The notes: generated by a model not told the origin, from the sequence alone. Shown: positions 35,510 to 52,270, counted from the stretch's first letter. The stretch is 64,000 nucleotides of DNA from Zychaea mexicana (GCF_025766255.1 NW_026516716.1:186001-250000); one strand, 5' to 3'. Translations and numbers: made by a program.

Positions 35510-37706
35510 CTATCGCCGATTCTCGCCTTTATACTGCTCATCAAATCGTGTTGCTAAGCGCTGGAAGAATCGCGTCGAGATACTGGGCATATCGGTCGTG
35601 CCTCTTGAGGCAGCAAACCTCGTACCACGGGTGATAAAACTAGTCGGCCCTAAACTATTGTCAGATCCGAATCCACCAAATCCAGTCAGGAAGCTCGCCG
35701 GTCGAAGCGTTGTCTGTGGTAAAGGAGCGGTCGTTGCTGTTGCTGTTGCTGTTGACGATGATGAAGATGATGAAGAAGAAGAGGTTGCTGTTGTGGAAGA
35801 TTCTTGATGATGATGGGTTTGATGATGATGGGTGCTTTGATCGTCGTGCTGTATTTGATACGACGAGAATGATAATGATGGTGGCTGTAGGTGATGACTT
35901 TGCTTTGTGGTGGTGGTGGTATTAGAAGAGGAGGTAGTCGAACTACTTGTACTGACGCTCATTAAACCATCAGCTGATCGTTCGGATAACAGATATTTCA
36001 GTCCTTCCTGCGTCTTTTTCTTATCGGAGCTGATGGATTCATGGGTGATGATCCGGTGTCGAATCTCGTTGCGTAGGTTGAGGTTACGCTCAATTTCTTT
36101 CTGCATCTCCTGACGGAACTCCACCGAAAAGACAGTGCCTTTGGTGATCTCTGTCTCTTTGCCACCATCCCAGTAAGATGACACAGATCCTTCGGCTCCG
36201 CCGTTGCTGAGGGTATCATCGTCAGACAGTCGTGGCTCGCTCAAGCCATGAATGGTATCTTGCGCTTGCTCCAGTAATGCGGCGTATTTCTTGGCTTGGG
36301 CGACCATGACCGCTAACTGTTCTTCTGATTCAACTTGTTGTGTTTCGAGATCGGCTATCCTTGCACGTAACTGGTCATTTTCTTTGACAACCTAATACGT
36401 TATGCATGATGTGCATAAATCAGCCTTTAGTTTATGGCCTGTTTTTTTTTGTTATTCTGTGCCTCCGTTTCTGTTCATCTGATGAGGGGAAAAATGAAAC
36501 GAACCCGTGTTAAATCCGCTTGGATATTTCGTACGAGATGGGAGGTATTTGAACTTGATTGCTTTTGTGAAGCCAAGGCCCGTTCTAGCAGTGCTTGCAA
36601 GTTGGCATTCATTTCACGAGTAGTGGCGAGTTTATGTTCAACTTCAGCTGTATGATGAAAAAGAGAATTGTCAGTTTACGTGAAAGCCTTCATGTTATTG
36701 TGCTCAAAAACGACAACAAAAGCTATTGTCTAACCTATGCGTTTGGCATACATGCTCACCCTTGCACGTGAATCAACCTATATAACCGTTCCGGATTTGT
36801 TTTGTAAATATTATATCCAATTTTTCGTATGATCCGGTATTTTTTTCCTTCTCATTTTCGTTATTAGTCAATTTAACTTGCCATTTCTGAGGCCATATCA
36901 TTAAGCTGAGCCGATAGTCCATCCATTTCTCGTCGAAACTTTGTCAATTCTCGACGCGCCTGGTCTAGTTCCTGAGTTAAATATATCCGTTCGTCAGCGG
37001 CGTCCGTAAAGTCATGATGGGGCTGGTAGTGCTGGTCGTTATGATGGTCGTGATGGTGAAGGTGGTGATGGTTGTCATGGTGGTGATATGTATAGTTGTC
37101 GTCAGGGGGTGGAGAAGTCGTTGAATCGCGTGCGTGTGTTAAATCGTTATGATGGTTATGGTGGTTGGAGGAAGCGTGTGTTTTTGTGAACTCTTGCCGT
37201 AATAAATCATTTTCTTGTTCTAATTGAGCCAACTGTAAAGATGTTGTTCACGAAAGTCAGTGTGTTCCGTTTTTTGTTAGAAGGGAGGATAATTTAAAAG
37301 TAGAAAGTGTGTTACCTTTATTTTGATGGCTTCATTGGTTTCTGAAATTACAAGGCCTAATCGTGCTGCCACATCTAAATCGTTTGCTATACTCGCTCGT
37401 TCTCGTTCCTTCTCTATGAGTAAGCGCCTTAACGTTTCAATGTCGTCTACAGCGTTGACTTGTTTGACAAATGACGGCTTGTCTAAGTTTGTTATTGATA
37501 ATAACAATAAAAGAGGGAGTTTTTGTTGTTGTTGTTGTTGTGTTGGCAAGTCAAGAAAACAAAAAACAGGTTGTTGCTCTCCGGTTAATAAACGATCTCT
37601 ATGTCTCTATCGAGGACCAGTGGCAGCATGCGTTACCTTCTGGCATGGTCCCGAGGCGAGCAAGACACGGCTCTAACTGTTGGTGCTGTGTTGTGGAATA
37701 AGTCAT
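35510..37706 (-). CDS. Coiled-coil protein with HAP1/TRAK/BICD-like CC1 box, possible motor adaptor
   Basis: Five exons are in phase: 37637-37706, 37316-37482, 36878-37232, 36505-36647 and 35510-36391, giving 538 residues. The N-terminal coiled coil reads ETLRRLLIEKERERASIAND, then DLDVAARLGLVISETNE, which fits the CC1 box (AAxxGxxLLxxN) of dynein/kinesin cargo adaptors such as BICD2, TRAK and HAP1. Further coiled coil follows (LAQLEQENDLLRQEF, LTQELDQARRELTKFRREMD, VVKENDQLRARIADLE). FSVEFRQEM may be a Spindly-like motif. A His-rich insert (near 37020-37160), a Ser/His-rich tract (near 35740-35930) and a basic C-terminus (FFQRLATRFDEQYKGENRR) complete it. Function is inferred from motif resemblance only. 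The start is the first ATG of a short exon; an upstream exon is possible. Confidence 0.78.
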
Positions 37707-37885
37707 ACCAGGTCCTGCATTAAGACACAAGATAAAAAAATAATGGCAGGATCGATCACGTTAGAAGGTCTGATCATACAACCGAATTTTTTTTTTGCTT
37801 GTCCTACCGTGGAAAATAAAAAGAATGGAAAGGTTAATCAGTGATATGTGGCAAGCAAGCTTAATTGGATATCTGAAAAGAAAAA

Positions 37886-37926
<41 letters not shown>

Positions 37927-39161
37927 AAGGGGATCTCCAGTTCCCAGTAAAAATGACATACTAGCTCCCTTCTTTAACCTCTTTTTCTTTTCGTGCGTGG
38001 GTGTAACACACACCCCTTTCTTTTTACAGTTTTGCCAGCAGTATATGCATATGCTACTGTGCATTCTATATTCGGGGGGTGGGGTTGGGGACGAGAGAGA
38101 AGGGACCAAACTCACCTTTTCTTTCTTTCGTACAGTCATATCATACAAGTCTGCCGCTGCATGCAGATGAGAATCTAAGTGCAAATTCGAGCATCAAAAA
38201 CACAATGAGAATGAGTATATTTTGAATGAACGAAAGAAACAAGGCCATGGTTCGTTCTGTAACCTGCAAGCTTCCAGCGCTTTTTCTTTTGCTCTCAAGA
38301 AAATACAGTAGACTGGCAAACTTGCGAACTTGACAGCCAGGTACTACACAGTAGCTGAAAATGAAGCTCAAATCATACGGACGAGAAGTTATGTATACCT
38401 GCTATTTCAGGAAATAGTACCTCCTTTAATACGTGTTGCCCTTATTCGTTTCTATACAGCCCCAAATCAAGCTCTTGCTATGGGACACATAATATTGCTA
38501 TGGAACTATGTTAAAGAACACATCATATAGCTGCTTAATAGCAATAGCGCAACTCGTCACCAGAAATCATGTCCTGACTCGCCATTTAGGTATATGCAAT
38601 CGACGACTTCATACCGCACATTAAAGATTATGCCTGATTCAACAATACTCTTGCACTTTGTACAGAAAACGTGGTATAGGTTGGCTCAAAATGACCCAAT
38701 AGATAACGTGCTCTTTTATCTTTAAAATGATGAGGATGAGCATACAGTCTTGATGTGGAATGGGATATACTTTCTGATATGATAAATAACATGGAAGAAG
38801 AGGTAGGTACCTTGATTTAATCATAAACTCTAAGCTTTGCAATGCTTCCTCGCGTATATATCTGATGGGTGATGAGCGTGCCTCTTCACACATGGATCCC
38901 TGCCTGTGCTAGCGTACTCTGATAAAATGCATACGGTTCCATTGGATGGCGTTTCACACTAAATTGGGGAGAGCGAGTCCATTAGCGGCATTTAGCTTTA
39001 GATGTCTACCGCTGTTCGTCACTGTGCCTCCTTCCAAGATCGTACTGCCGCTTATCTTCAAACCTCTGGAAATATAGACCCATATTTTCGTTTCAATTAC
39101 CTTCAAGTTCACAATCTGACTTCTTTGCTCCTCGGAAAATTGTTTGCGTTTGATCATCGAT

Positions 39162-39198
<37 letters not shown>

Positions 39199-40205
39199 AA
39201 ATAGTTCTGGCATTGTCGTCATCAAGTGTTGTGTAAGGAAGGGGTTCCTGGCCTGTTTCCGAGCAGGCGAAAATTCGGAATAGTGGCCTATTTACGCATC
39301 ATCTTGATTTAGCAAACCTTAACAAACAGCAATAGAAGAATGGTTATTACCGCTCGACATTTCCGCATCACCCAATTTGCAAGTGTTCGCTAGCTCAAGA
39401 AAGTGTCAGAGGTCTCCGCCTGCTCGGAAAATTAACACTGAAAAAAACTACTACTATGTATAAAAACGCGTAAAAAAAAACAAATGATTTTGTTACCGTT
39501 ATAAATTAAAGAGGTGATAGAAGCATTTTTATGTGTGGAAGTGCTCCTTGGTAGTACGTGAAATAAGAACGTCGTCCACGAGAATGTTTAGGGTTCAGGA
39601 ACGGCGAATGATTGAGTAATAGACTCGCATCATAAAGCTTTAGAAGGCATCTAATTAATCACACTAATACATGATTTGAAGCCTTTCACATCGAAACACT
39701 ATCCGCAGAAGCTCAATAAGAATAATGGACAAATGTAGCGATCTTGTACCAGAATTAAGTGTATTCTGGTCTAAACGGAAACCGCAGTTATAGCAACTGC
39801 GACTCTACGAATATGACGACGGCCAGAAAGTTACCTGTAATCATTTAACTTACGAATAAGCTAAGACTGGAGTGTTAGTTTTGCTTTGAGCAACGACACG
39901 AATGACAACGAGCCTGATCTAGTAGCACGACAATAGTGCTTGTCATAATTGTGGTTGGTTATATAAGCAGCAGCAACATATACAAAAATGACTCACAGCC
40001 CACCAAACCCCCAATCTGTGGTTGTACAGTTCCAGTCTATCCACCCCACACACAATACAACAACTCCCCCAAACTTCCCTTTTATAACTCGGACATAGCC
40101 CTCTCTTCTTTCTCTCCTTTTAAACCGCAAAAGGCACCCATATACCGTGGAATATATATACATATATATAACAAAATTTAGACTTTTTACTAAAACTTTG
40201 GGAAA
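37707..40205. other. Intergenic region, 2.5 kb
   Basis: Contains an (AG)n tract at about 37894-37922 and a (TAG)n tract at about 39162-39198. Two minus-strand open stretches (38639-38893 and 38954-39157) encode no family I recognise; the second begins KRKQFSEEQRSQIVNLKV, which faintly recalls a helix-turn-helix of a transposase but is too short to call. The right end is the promoter of the next gene. Confidence 0.45.
39162..39198. repeat. (TAG)n trinucleotide repeat
   Basis: About twelve uninterrupted TAG/GTA units. Confidence 0.95.
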
Positions 40206-42350
40206 ATGCAATGGCGCCCAATCGTCATGATGGCCGTTGGGCTGACAATGGTCTTTCTTGTCAGTCTCATTTCTGACCCGCCGTACCCACGACCTGTCCA
40301 GCTGGCATTTGACGACGATCGTTCGACAACAATACCTTTTTCCTCCATTACAGATGCGCCAGCCAATGAGGTCATTCTGACTGTGGCAGCAGCAGATGGG
40401 TTTTTATACCAAACGGCGATTTGGTTTGAGACGGCCGATACGATGAAGCATGGCATTGGTCCTTTGAAAACAGGAACCAAGGGTAAAATTTGTTGAAAAG
40501 AGTAAAGTGGGAGGGGGAAAAACATAAATTGATCTGCTAAGCTATGGGAAACTGATGCTGTGTTATGGGGTGGTTATCTATGTTAGGTGTCATTGAACAA
40601 CGAAGAAAACCGATAGATACATTATACAGTAACCAGACGGCGCCTTTAGATGATGACAACGGTAATATCTACATCATGGAGAGCGATAAAGATGTACTTA
40701 ATGAGTTTAGTTTGTATTCTAGAATGGGCAATACTGTTTCAACACGAGCTTCAGGGTCCAATTTCCAAGATCTCGCGCGCGCCGCCACCACAGCGAGAAT
40801 TACAATTCGCTGTTATGTACCATAAACTTAATAATGAAGATCCACAACATATAATTCGTGTATATTACTTGCCGTCATCGTCATCATCGTCGTCGCCAGG
40901 AGCGAATGATATGATGCGCTATAAAGATCTGGTCATGCCAGGAACCACGTGGATCAAGACGTTTACGTTGGAACACGACTCGATACTCTATTCGAGGTTA
41001 ATTTCTGCTTTCTTTCTCTCGACTCTTCATTTGTATGGAAAAAAGAATTAGTTGACCTGATACTTTCCTGCTTGTTACAGAGATCCAGATTGGTATACGT
41101 TCCGTATTGCACATTTACCCTCAGATTTGACATCCTCACCACACCCCGTATCAATATCGATGAACAACATACAAACCGGCCCACCTATACATAGTAAGAA
41201 GAAAGAGACACACGCTCTTGAGTTGGGAATATAGAGTGTTTAATCTAACTGTATTAGAGTACTACCAACCCAGGAACACCGAACTGCACGATGTGATGCT
41301 AGCAAGATTGTACTCTCCAGAGTAAGTTAAAAAGAAAACTAGCTTTTTTTTCCAAATGTCACTAATCAATGATGACCCACTGATAACCCAGACAAGATAC
41401 CTATCGCGTGCTTTCGTTGGATGTACACAAGACCCGCCTACGATACTGGATCAACGTTACGATCGCAGACAGTCTGAGCGACGATTCATGGGTACGGCGT
41501 GATCACGACGGCTTTCCACAACCCGTGTATAGCGGCGAGTCACTGCAATATATGGCTTTTGTCGACGGCACGTCGCATTTGCACCAAGATCGAGTAGAAG
41601 TGAAAATGCCGTCGTTACCATTTACGCGTTCATCCAACGGCCAAACACTGACAGCGAGCTATATAGGCCACAAGTTTTTGACGCTCGATTTCACGAATCG
41701 AACGCATCTGCTGCAGTACAACGAAGAAGAATCACAATTTCTGTATCGCGATCTAAAGGATCCAACGTTGTTTCTTCCAGAATACTTTTTCTGGACTGAC
41801 TACGAACTGGAGTTATTGTCGGACTATGATGATATTGCGGGTATGCACGTCAATGAAGCAAGCACGATACTGGCTATTTGGACGGATTCGAATACGGTTT
41901 ATATATATCGACGGAACGCGTCGCCTCACAATCGCGTGGTGCCACTGGGCTGGTCACTGCGTATGGTGATCAAAGATTTGAAGGCAGCAGTAAGGATCTA
42001 CTATCTGTGAACGGGTTTTTCGAAAAGATTTTAACTGTTTTTGCGAACAACAGCGCGTGGGAACGATTGCATTTTGGGAAAGGCAGGAAAAGAACTATAT
42101 GGGTATGTGTGTCTGTTATTATGCAATGGCGTGTTTTGTATGTGGTAGTTTAACTCTCTAGACATGGTATGTTCTTTAAGTGATAGGGCTCAAGAACCAA
42201 AAAGTGCGGTCCTATTTGATTGACGAATCTGAACAAGCTGAAAAGCCGGGCTTTTGGCACTTTTTAATAGAGCGGTGGAACATGTTGACTGCCATGTCGG
42301 TAGTAATAGCAGTGTTTGTATTTAATGAATCACACAGACCTTCGGTTTGA
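40206..42350 (+). CDS. Unknown two-pass membrane glycoprotein with a large lumenal domain
   Basis: I do not recognise the family. Eight exons are in perfect phase: 40206-40482, 40587-40661, 40723-40996, 41081-41193, 41258-41321, 41392-41989, 42054-42102 and 42187-42350, giving 537 residues. Residues about 5-24 form a signal-anchor (IVMMAVGLTMVFLVSLI); a second hydrophobic segment lies near the C-terminus (MLTAMSVVIAVFVF). The middle, about 480 residues, is strand-rich with N-glycosylation sequons (NQT, NVT, NRT) and blocks such as ASTILAIWTDSNTVYIYRR, reminiscent of a beta-propeller but not proof of one. A short Ser-rich insert follows IIRVYYLP. Both ends could be cytosolic with a lumenal or extracellular bulk. 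It converges on the four-pass protein gene, with 346 bp between stops. Confidence 0.75.
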
Positions 42351-42696
42351 AAGATAGGGGGTAACAATAAATACTAATGATAATACCGATGTTTTTATAC
42401 ATTATATTATTTCGGGACGCAAAAGAAGAGAAGAAATGATATAAATAGATGCATTGTGTGTGTAAAAGAGGAGATTGGTTGGTACGTTGTTTGAAGAGGG
42501 AATATTATGAACAGGAATAACACTAGTTATGGGTAAGCTATGATGATATGTAATATATATATAAGAGTGCGCGTGTGTTTGTGTGTATATATAAGAGTAT
42601 AAGTAAACGAGGGGAGGAGAGAGAAAGAGGCAGGGGATAGATAGATAGTATAGTATATGTTATGTATACACGACGGCCTTACTTTTTATGTTTTGA

Positions 42697-43609
42697 TCAA
42701 GTAGTACGTATAGAGGTATTCAACAATGGGGTGGTTTCTTCGCGGTTGTACTGCATCTCTTCGGCGGAAGAGGAGGGTGTGCTGGACCGCGCATGGTGAT
42801 GATGATACTGACGGCTGCTGCTCGTCGTGCTGGTGGTAGTGCTGCTGCTGCTGCTGCTGCCGCTTCGTCGTGCGCCGAGAATGATGAAAAATGAGGCGCA
42901 AAGTAAAATAAAGGAGAAGATGGTGATGATAAGGTAGTTCAGCCACAGGATTCCAACGGAAATCATGGCGGATCGATGGATTGTCTCTGGCAACTCGTCC
43001 TTGTAAAAGAACAGCAAGTGCGTACCTGTAAAATTTCCCTCCAAAATGATCAATGATCTCACTCACACACAGACTCTCTCTTTTCTTCTTCCAATCCGTC
43101 AGCTTACCAAACAAAGCCCAACCAATCTGTCCTACAAAGATGAGACAGCCAATACGACTTAACCAAACACTGGACCTCCGCTGCTGTTGCCGCCGCTGCC
43201 ACCGCTTCGTGTTGCTGCTGCTGCTGCCGCTGTTGTTGTGTGCCTCAATATCCTCCTCCTCGTCTTCTTCTACGTTTGTTGTCACCATCACCATCTGTGC
43301 ATTGTCGTCCGTTTGTTGTTGACGGAGACATGTGGCAATCACCATGACAATCGTGATCAGGGACGACATGACTGAGCCCGTCAAGAAGACAGAGTACACG
43401 GTGCCGTCCGGCGAGAGCGACCACCAATCCGTGCTGTCTTGTAGCTCGTACCTTAGCAGCTCTGTCAGTGCGTTCACGCCGATAAACATGTTGTACACGT
43501 TCACGGGCACCAGCGATATGAGCGACACGACGAGACCTACGATGCCCAGGAACCCAAGCGATAGACCCATCGTTTTTGAAATAAAACCATGTTGTTTGCT
43601 ATTGGCCAT
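42697..43609 (-). CDS. Unknown four-pass membrane protein
   Basis: Two exons (43108-43609 and 42697-43025) give 276 residues. Four hydrophobic segments are visible: LSLGFLGIVGLVVSLISLVP, TGSVMSSLITIVMVIATCL, IGCLIFVGQIGWALFG and IISFSFILLC-like residues in the second exon (LNYLIITIFSFILLCASFFI). Between segments 2 and 3 lies an acidic then Gln/Arg-rich loop; the C-terminal tail is Ser/His-rich and ends TPLLNTSIRTT. No family assigned. The start is the ATG of MANSKQHGFISK. The C-tail motif EETTPLL resembles an acidic dileucine sorting signal, which would suit an endosomal or vacuolar protein; that is inference. Confidence 0.72.
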
Positions 43610-43909
43610 AATGTTCAGACTATACACACACAGCGCACACACTTGCTCTTGCTCTTGTTTGTCGTTGGAAAGATATGAGAGAAAGTGAAATAAAAAGAGG
43701 AAGAGGAAGAGAAGAGAAGAAAGAGAAGCGCTTGGTTTTATAAGAAAACAAGAAAAAAATGAACAAGAGAAAAGAAGGAGGAAAAAGGAAAAAGCTGTTC
43801 TTTTTTTTTTTTTTTGCTTCTTTCTGTGCATATCACACACACACAAACACACACACCACACAGAGAATTATTGCTTGCTGTTAGGTGCTGCTGCTGCTGC
43901 TGCTTGTAT

Positions 43910-48389
<4,480 letters not shown>

Positions 48390-48477
48390 GTTCGTTATAG
48401 TCTCTTAGCGTTTGAGGCTAAAAAAATAAAAGTGTCAAAGCAGGTGTGGTCGACGACGTGTCGGGATTAAATCAGGA

Positions 48478-48539
48478 ACGCGTTTATTTTGGTTCCGACA
48501 ACGCGGGAAACGCGGTGACACGTCAAGTTTCTGACGCGT
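48478..48539. promoter_or_regulatory. Cluster of MluI cell-cycle-box / E2F-like sites upstream of MSH2
   Basis: Two perfect ACGCGT hexamers (48478-48483 and 48534-48539) flank CGCGGGAAACGCGG at 48502-48515, which contains an E2F-like GCGGGAAA core. They lie 89-150 bp upstream of the MSH2 start codon. ACGCGT is the known MBF (Mbp1-Swi6) site that drives G1/S genes in yeasts; use by this organism is inferred. Confidence 0.6.
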
Positions 48540-49847
48540 TTGCACCAAACATTTTCGCATTCGATAGTATCAAGCTTTAATGGACGTTGTATACAGTACC
48601 GTAATAGTATGCTGCACATACAGGTCGATACATTCACGCACCGGGGTTTTTTTTCGTGATCTTACTGCTCGTATGTCAGTATCAAAAAGCTCTGCAGTTC
48701 AAACAAGTGCTTTAGTTCATAACCAGGTCCCACCGACAAATAGAAAAGGAGACAGTTCATATAAGGCGAAGAGAATGGCTCGACTGGAAGTTAAAAAAAA
48801 GAAAAAGAGATTGACGGCGGCAATAAACAATGACAACAGTGGACCATAAAGCGAGCAGATAACAGCTTGGTGTGGTGCTCTTAGCCGGCATGGCACTTTG
48901 AAGAAATATAGCATCCGTTTCCAAGGATGAGCCAACGAGGAGGCGACACACATTAGCATCCCACCGGTGCCTTTGTTTTATAGTGCTCCGCAAAAATAAA
49001 CAGAATCTTTAACTCGTAATGTGAGCTGTCTCACTCTTGATCCTGCAAAGTTCGATCCCTTAAAATATAGTGCCTCAATCAAGTGCCCAAGCAAGCATTG
49101 GAGGTTGAAGCAATTACAAGTGAGAGACAGACAGACGCCTTTGGCAAGATGACGGATCTTGTCAGCATTGATGCTTTTTAAGCAGGAATACATGCCCTTT
49201 TATCAAGAATTTGGCATCATACTTCTTTGGTTCTTCGTCTTCTTCGTAGCCACCGACCTGTATGTATCTTGAAAATGGTGGGCACTTGACAGAAACCATT
49301 GATCATGTATTGAAGCCCACTAATAAAAGCGAATGATGCACTGTATATAAGCAACAGCCTTAGAGCACAGCAGCAAATGCTGTGTATATGATATTGTTAC
49401 CAAAGGAGGAAGATGGAGGCAGGAAGATTCCAGGATGTGTGGCAAAGGAACTCAGCTCGAATGAGGGCTGTATCATTTTCACATGGTAATAAATAACAAC
49501 AGACGATTTCAAATAATCCAAATTTGTGCCAACGATTATTTCGTAAGAGCCTCGAGTGTGATCCTTGTTCACGGCCTTTCGCTTTTTTTCTTTTCTTGCT
49601 TTTTTGTAGCATGCCACAAATAAGTAAGTCGCCTAGAAGTGAGTATTGCGTGAACAAGTGGGTAATGATACACACACGGGTGAGAGATAAAAAAGGGGGG
49701 GTGGTAGAACAGAAATAACATTGCAAATTCAATGACAGTTTCAACTAATCCATTGTTATATATTTGCGACGCTTTTTTGCTTCAGATACGACATTGACTC
49801 GAATTCATTGGGCAGCATGGGCTGTCTTTCCCGTGGCATTGTCTGCA
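48540..49847. other. Intergenic region between divergent MSH2 and acyltransferase genes
   Basis: About 1.3 kb with no recognised gene. An acceptor-like site (TTGCTTCAG) at about 49777-49785 just upstream of the acyltransferase exon suggests a 5' leader intron. The short open frames on both strands have no family motifs. Confidence 0.5.
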
Positions 49848-51032
49848 ATGTTACGAAAACACGGCGGATTCTACTACTATCGAACCACGACACAAATATT
49901 CGCTTTAGCATTCTGTGCACTTTACGGTGTCTTTGCATCATTGTCATTGCCTCTCGTTGGCAAGCGACATCTCATCAACTGGTCGGTGGCTCGGTTGTAC
50001 TATCATATGGCAGGCTATTTAACGGGAATTTCGGTATCCATTGAGGGCAAGGAACACTTGGACTCGAAGCGTAGTGCCGTCTATGTCGCAAATCATCAAA
50101 CCAGTATGGATATCTTGTTCATGGCAAGTGTGTTTCCCAAAGCAACCTCTGTTGTTGCCAAGAAGGCACTCAAGTATTATCCATTCTTGGGCTGGTTCAG
50201 TAAGTGGTCCTTATATGTGTTTCATAGTTTCTTTTGCTGATATGTCAATCCGCTACTTTTTATATCACTAGTGACCTTGAGCAAGGCTATTTTCTTGGAT
50301 CGTAAGAACCGTGACAGCGCCATCAAGGAAGCAAAGCAGGCTGCATTGGATATTCATAAAAAACAGGCAAGGAAGGGATTATCAAACGTGTGAAAAATAA
50401 GTGTGCGGGGAGAAGAAATACATCTATAAAGGGCAATCAACTCATTTAGCATAATGCATGTGATTAAATAGACTAGCGTATGGCTTTTCCCTGAAGGTAT
50501 CAACTTTAGAAGAAGACTTGATTTCTTTGATGGGTGGATTAGTGACCAACTGACGTGATTGCTTTGTTGATTTATTAGGCACTCGGGGTTACGCTTCGAA
50601 ATTGGATCTGTTGCCGTTCAAGAAGGGCGCCTTTTACATGGCTGTGCAGGCGCGTGTTCCTGTGGTACCTATTGTAATTGCTAACTATAACCATTTGTAC
50701 GACTTCACAGTCAAACGCTTCGACCCCGGCACCGTCAAGATCAAAGGTAAGGCGAAGGATGTTTTGATTTTCTTTTGAAGGATTGTTTTGCTCTGGTGCC
50801 TCGTTTATACACTTATACAAGAACCGCTTTTGTAATTTCTTTTCTCGTTCCAGTATTACCGCCAGTAGATACCTCCGAGATCGACGAATCTTCTGAATCA
50901 GTGGATAAACTTGCCTCCAATGTTCGAGAGATGATGTTGGCTACTCTCAAAGAAATCTCTATTCCTCCACCTGGCTCTATTAATCCTCCAGCATCACCAC
51001 CTTCTACTGCGTCAGATAAAAAGTCGCATTAA
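49848..51032 (+). CDS. SLC1: 1-acyl-sn-glycerol-3-phosphate acyltransferase (PlsC/SLC1/AGPAT)
   Basis: ER enzyme converting lysophosphatidic acid to phosphatidic acid with acyl-CoA. Five exons are in phase: 49848-50199, 50272-50366, 50472-50496 (25-nt micro-exon), 50579-50746 and 50854-51032, giving 272 residues. Acyltransferase motifs: ANHQTSMDIL (motif I, H-x4-D), AIFLDRKNRDSA (motif II), LFPEGTRGYASK (motif III) and ARVPVVPIVIANY (motif IV). The N-terminal hydrophobic segment is IFALAFCALYGVFASLSLPL. The exon carrying FPEG needs either a GC donor at 50367 (CAG/GCAAGG) or a later GT donor adding seven residues; the GC-AG model fits SLC1 spacing better. The frame is open upstream of the chosen ATG but runs into an acceptor-like site, suggesting a leader intron. 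Confidence 0.92.
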
Positions 51033-52270
51033 GCATTCCTATATTTTCCTCCATTGTCATTCTCTTTATTCGATATTATTGTTATATTAATTCTTGATTC
51101 AATATTTTATCCTACTGCATAGACATTATCATGAAACATATTGATGACTACACACGTGTTGCTTATTTTTTTCATGTTGCTAAACAGGCGAAGCTTGAAA
51201 TCACAGTAATCCAGCTTGTTGTTGAACACAGGAGCCACAATGTGTGCAAACGTTGCTCATTTCGTTTGAATAATAGCCTCATTGCTTTGGACCAGATACT
51301 AGTCGATCGTATAAACACTCAGGTTTATTCTTTTTTCCATCACCTTCTATTGCTATATTGTTAGCAACATTTCCTGCTATCATCAACAAACAGCGCGTTT
51401 CTGTGGAAAATGTAAACCCATTACTAGGTGAAATACCCGGTAATCGAGGCATATTTCCATTCAGATAACATAAAAAGCGACTTTGCTTTTAGTTTAGAGA
51501 TACACGATCAACTGAATATGCTAAAGGTGAAAGAAAAAGTCCAGGATCTCGCAATGGCGATCGCTGTTGAAGCAGGGAGAGCGCGATTTTTAGTCACCGC
51601 TCTTGCAGCTTTCTCTCGATCTGTATATCAACATTATAATTCAAAAGCAGCGTTAGTAGAATGATCCCGTCTATTAATTTCCAGCGACAGACAGACGCAT
51701 TATCGTGTGTCACATGGAGATCTAATAGCAGTAATATTTAGCTTGCTTCTTCTTCTGCAGGTACAATTGGAATCAGGAACGGATTTTTGCTTATCCTTGG
51801 GAATGCACTGTGGTAGCTAGACAGCCCCATTGCCCACCCACCCACCCACCCCCCCCCCCGCGCGCACATACCCCGATCACACAACAACACACACGAACTT
51901 GTTCTCAGAGCATCCTGTATGTAGCCACACATAACACAAAATGCAACCCACACTAACTGCAAGCAAGAACGTTACACTAAATCAGCTTCAAGTGATGCTG
52001 AAAGTTATGTTATTTTTTTCCTTGTCCCACCCAAGATGGAAGAAACTTTTACTTTCCCACTCGGCTTCTTAATAGTATATACATCACAGTAGACACGACG
52101 TGAAAACGAACTGTTTCAACCTCTCCATACCTCTTTTCCCCTTTCCGTTTCTCTTTTCTCTTTTTTTTTTACCCGCATACCCTCTCCCTATTTCGTTCAC
52201 TCACTCTTTTTATAAACAAAAGAAGTGGAACCAACATACCACGTTCTACACACTTGTTTAGCGATCGGCA
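51033..52270. other. Intergenic region upstream of the kinase gene
   Basis: 1.2 kb with no recognised gene. It contains a C-rich run near 51835-51862 and, in the last 150 bp, long pyrimidine tracts typical of a fungal promoter or leader. Confidence 0.5.

Noticed and set aside
38954..39157. Minus-strand open frame starting MIKRKQFSEEQRSQ, suggestive of a transposase helix-turn-helix
   Set aside because: Only 67 codons, adjacent to a TAG repeat, no catalytic motif and no terminal repeats seen; not enough to call a transposon.
39800..39835. Short match to the oxidase motif YEYDD (TACGAATATGACGA)
   Set aside because: About 14 bp only, no other collinear oxidase sequence around it; likely chance.
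40690..40825. Apparent frameshift in the two-pass glycoprotein gene
   Set aside because: A normal GT-AG intron (40662-40722) restores a single continuous frame, so no break is needed.
49018..49080. TTCGATCCC sequence resembling a tRNA T-loop
   Set aside because: No matching anticodon arm, D-arm or acceptor stem could be paired around it.
51131..51664. Plus-strand open frames downstream of the acyltransferase gene
   Set aside because: No motifs, no shared splice structure and composition like intergenic DNA.
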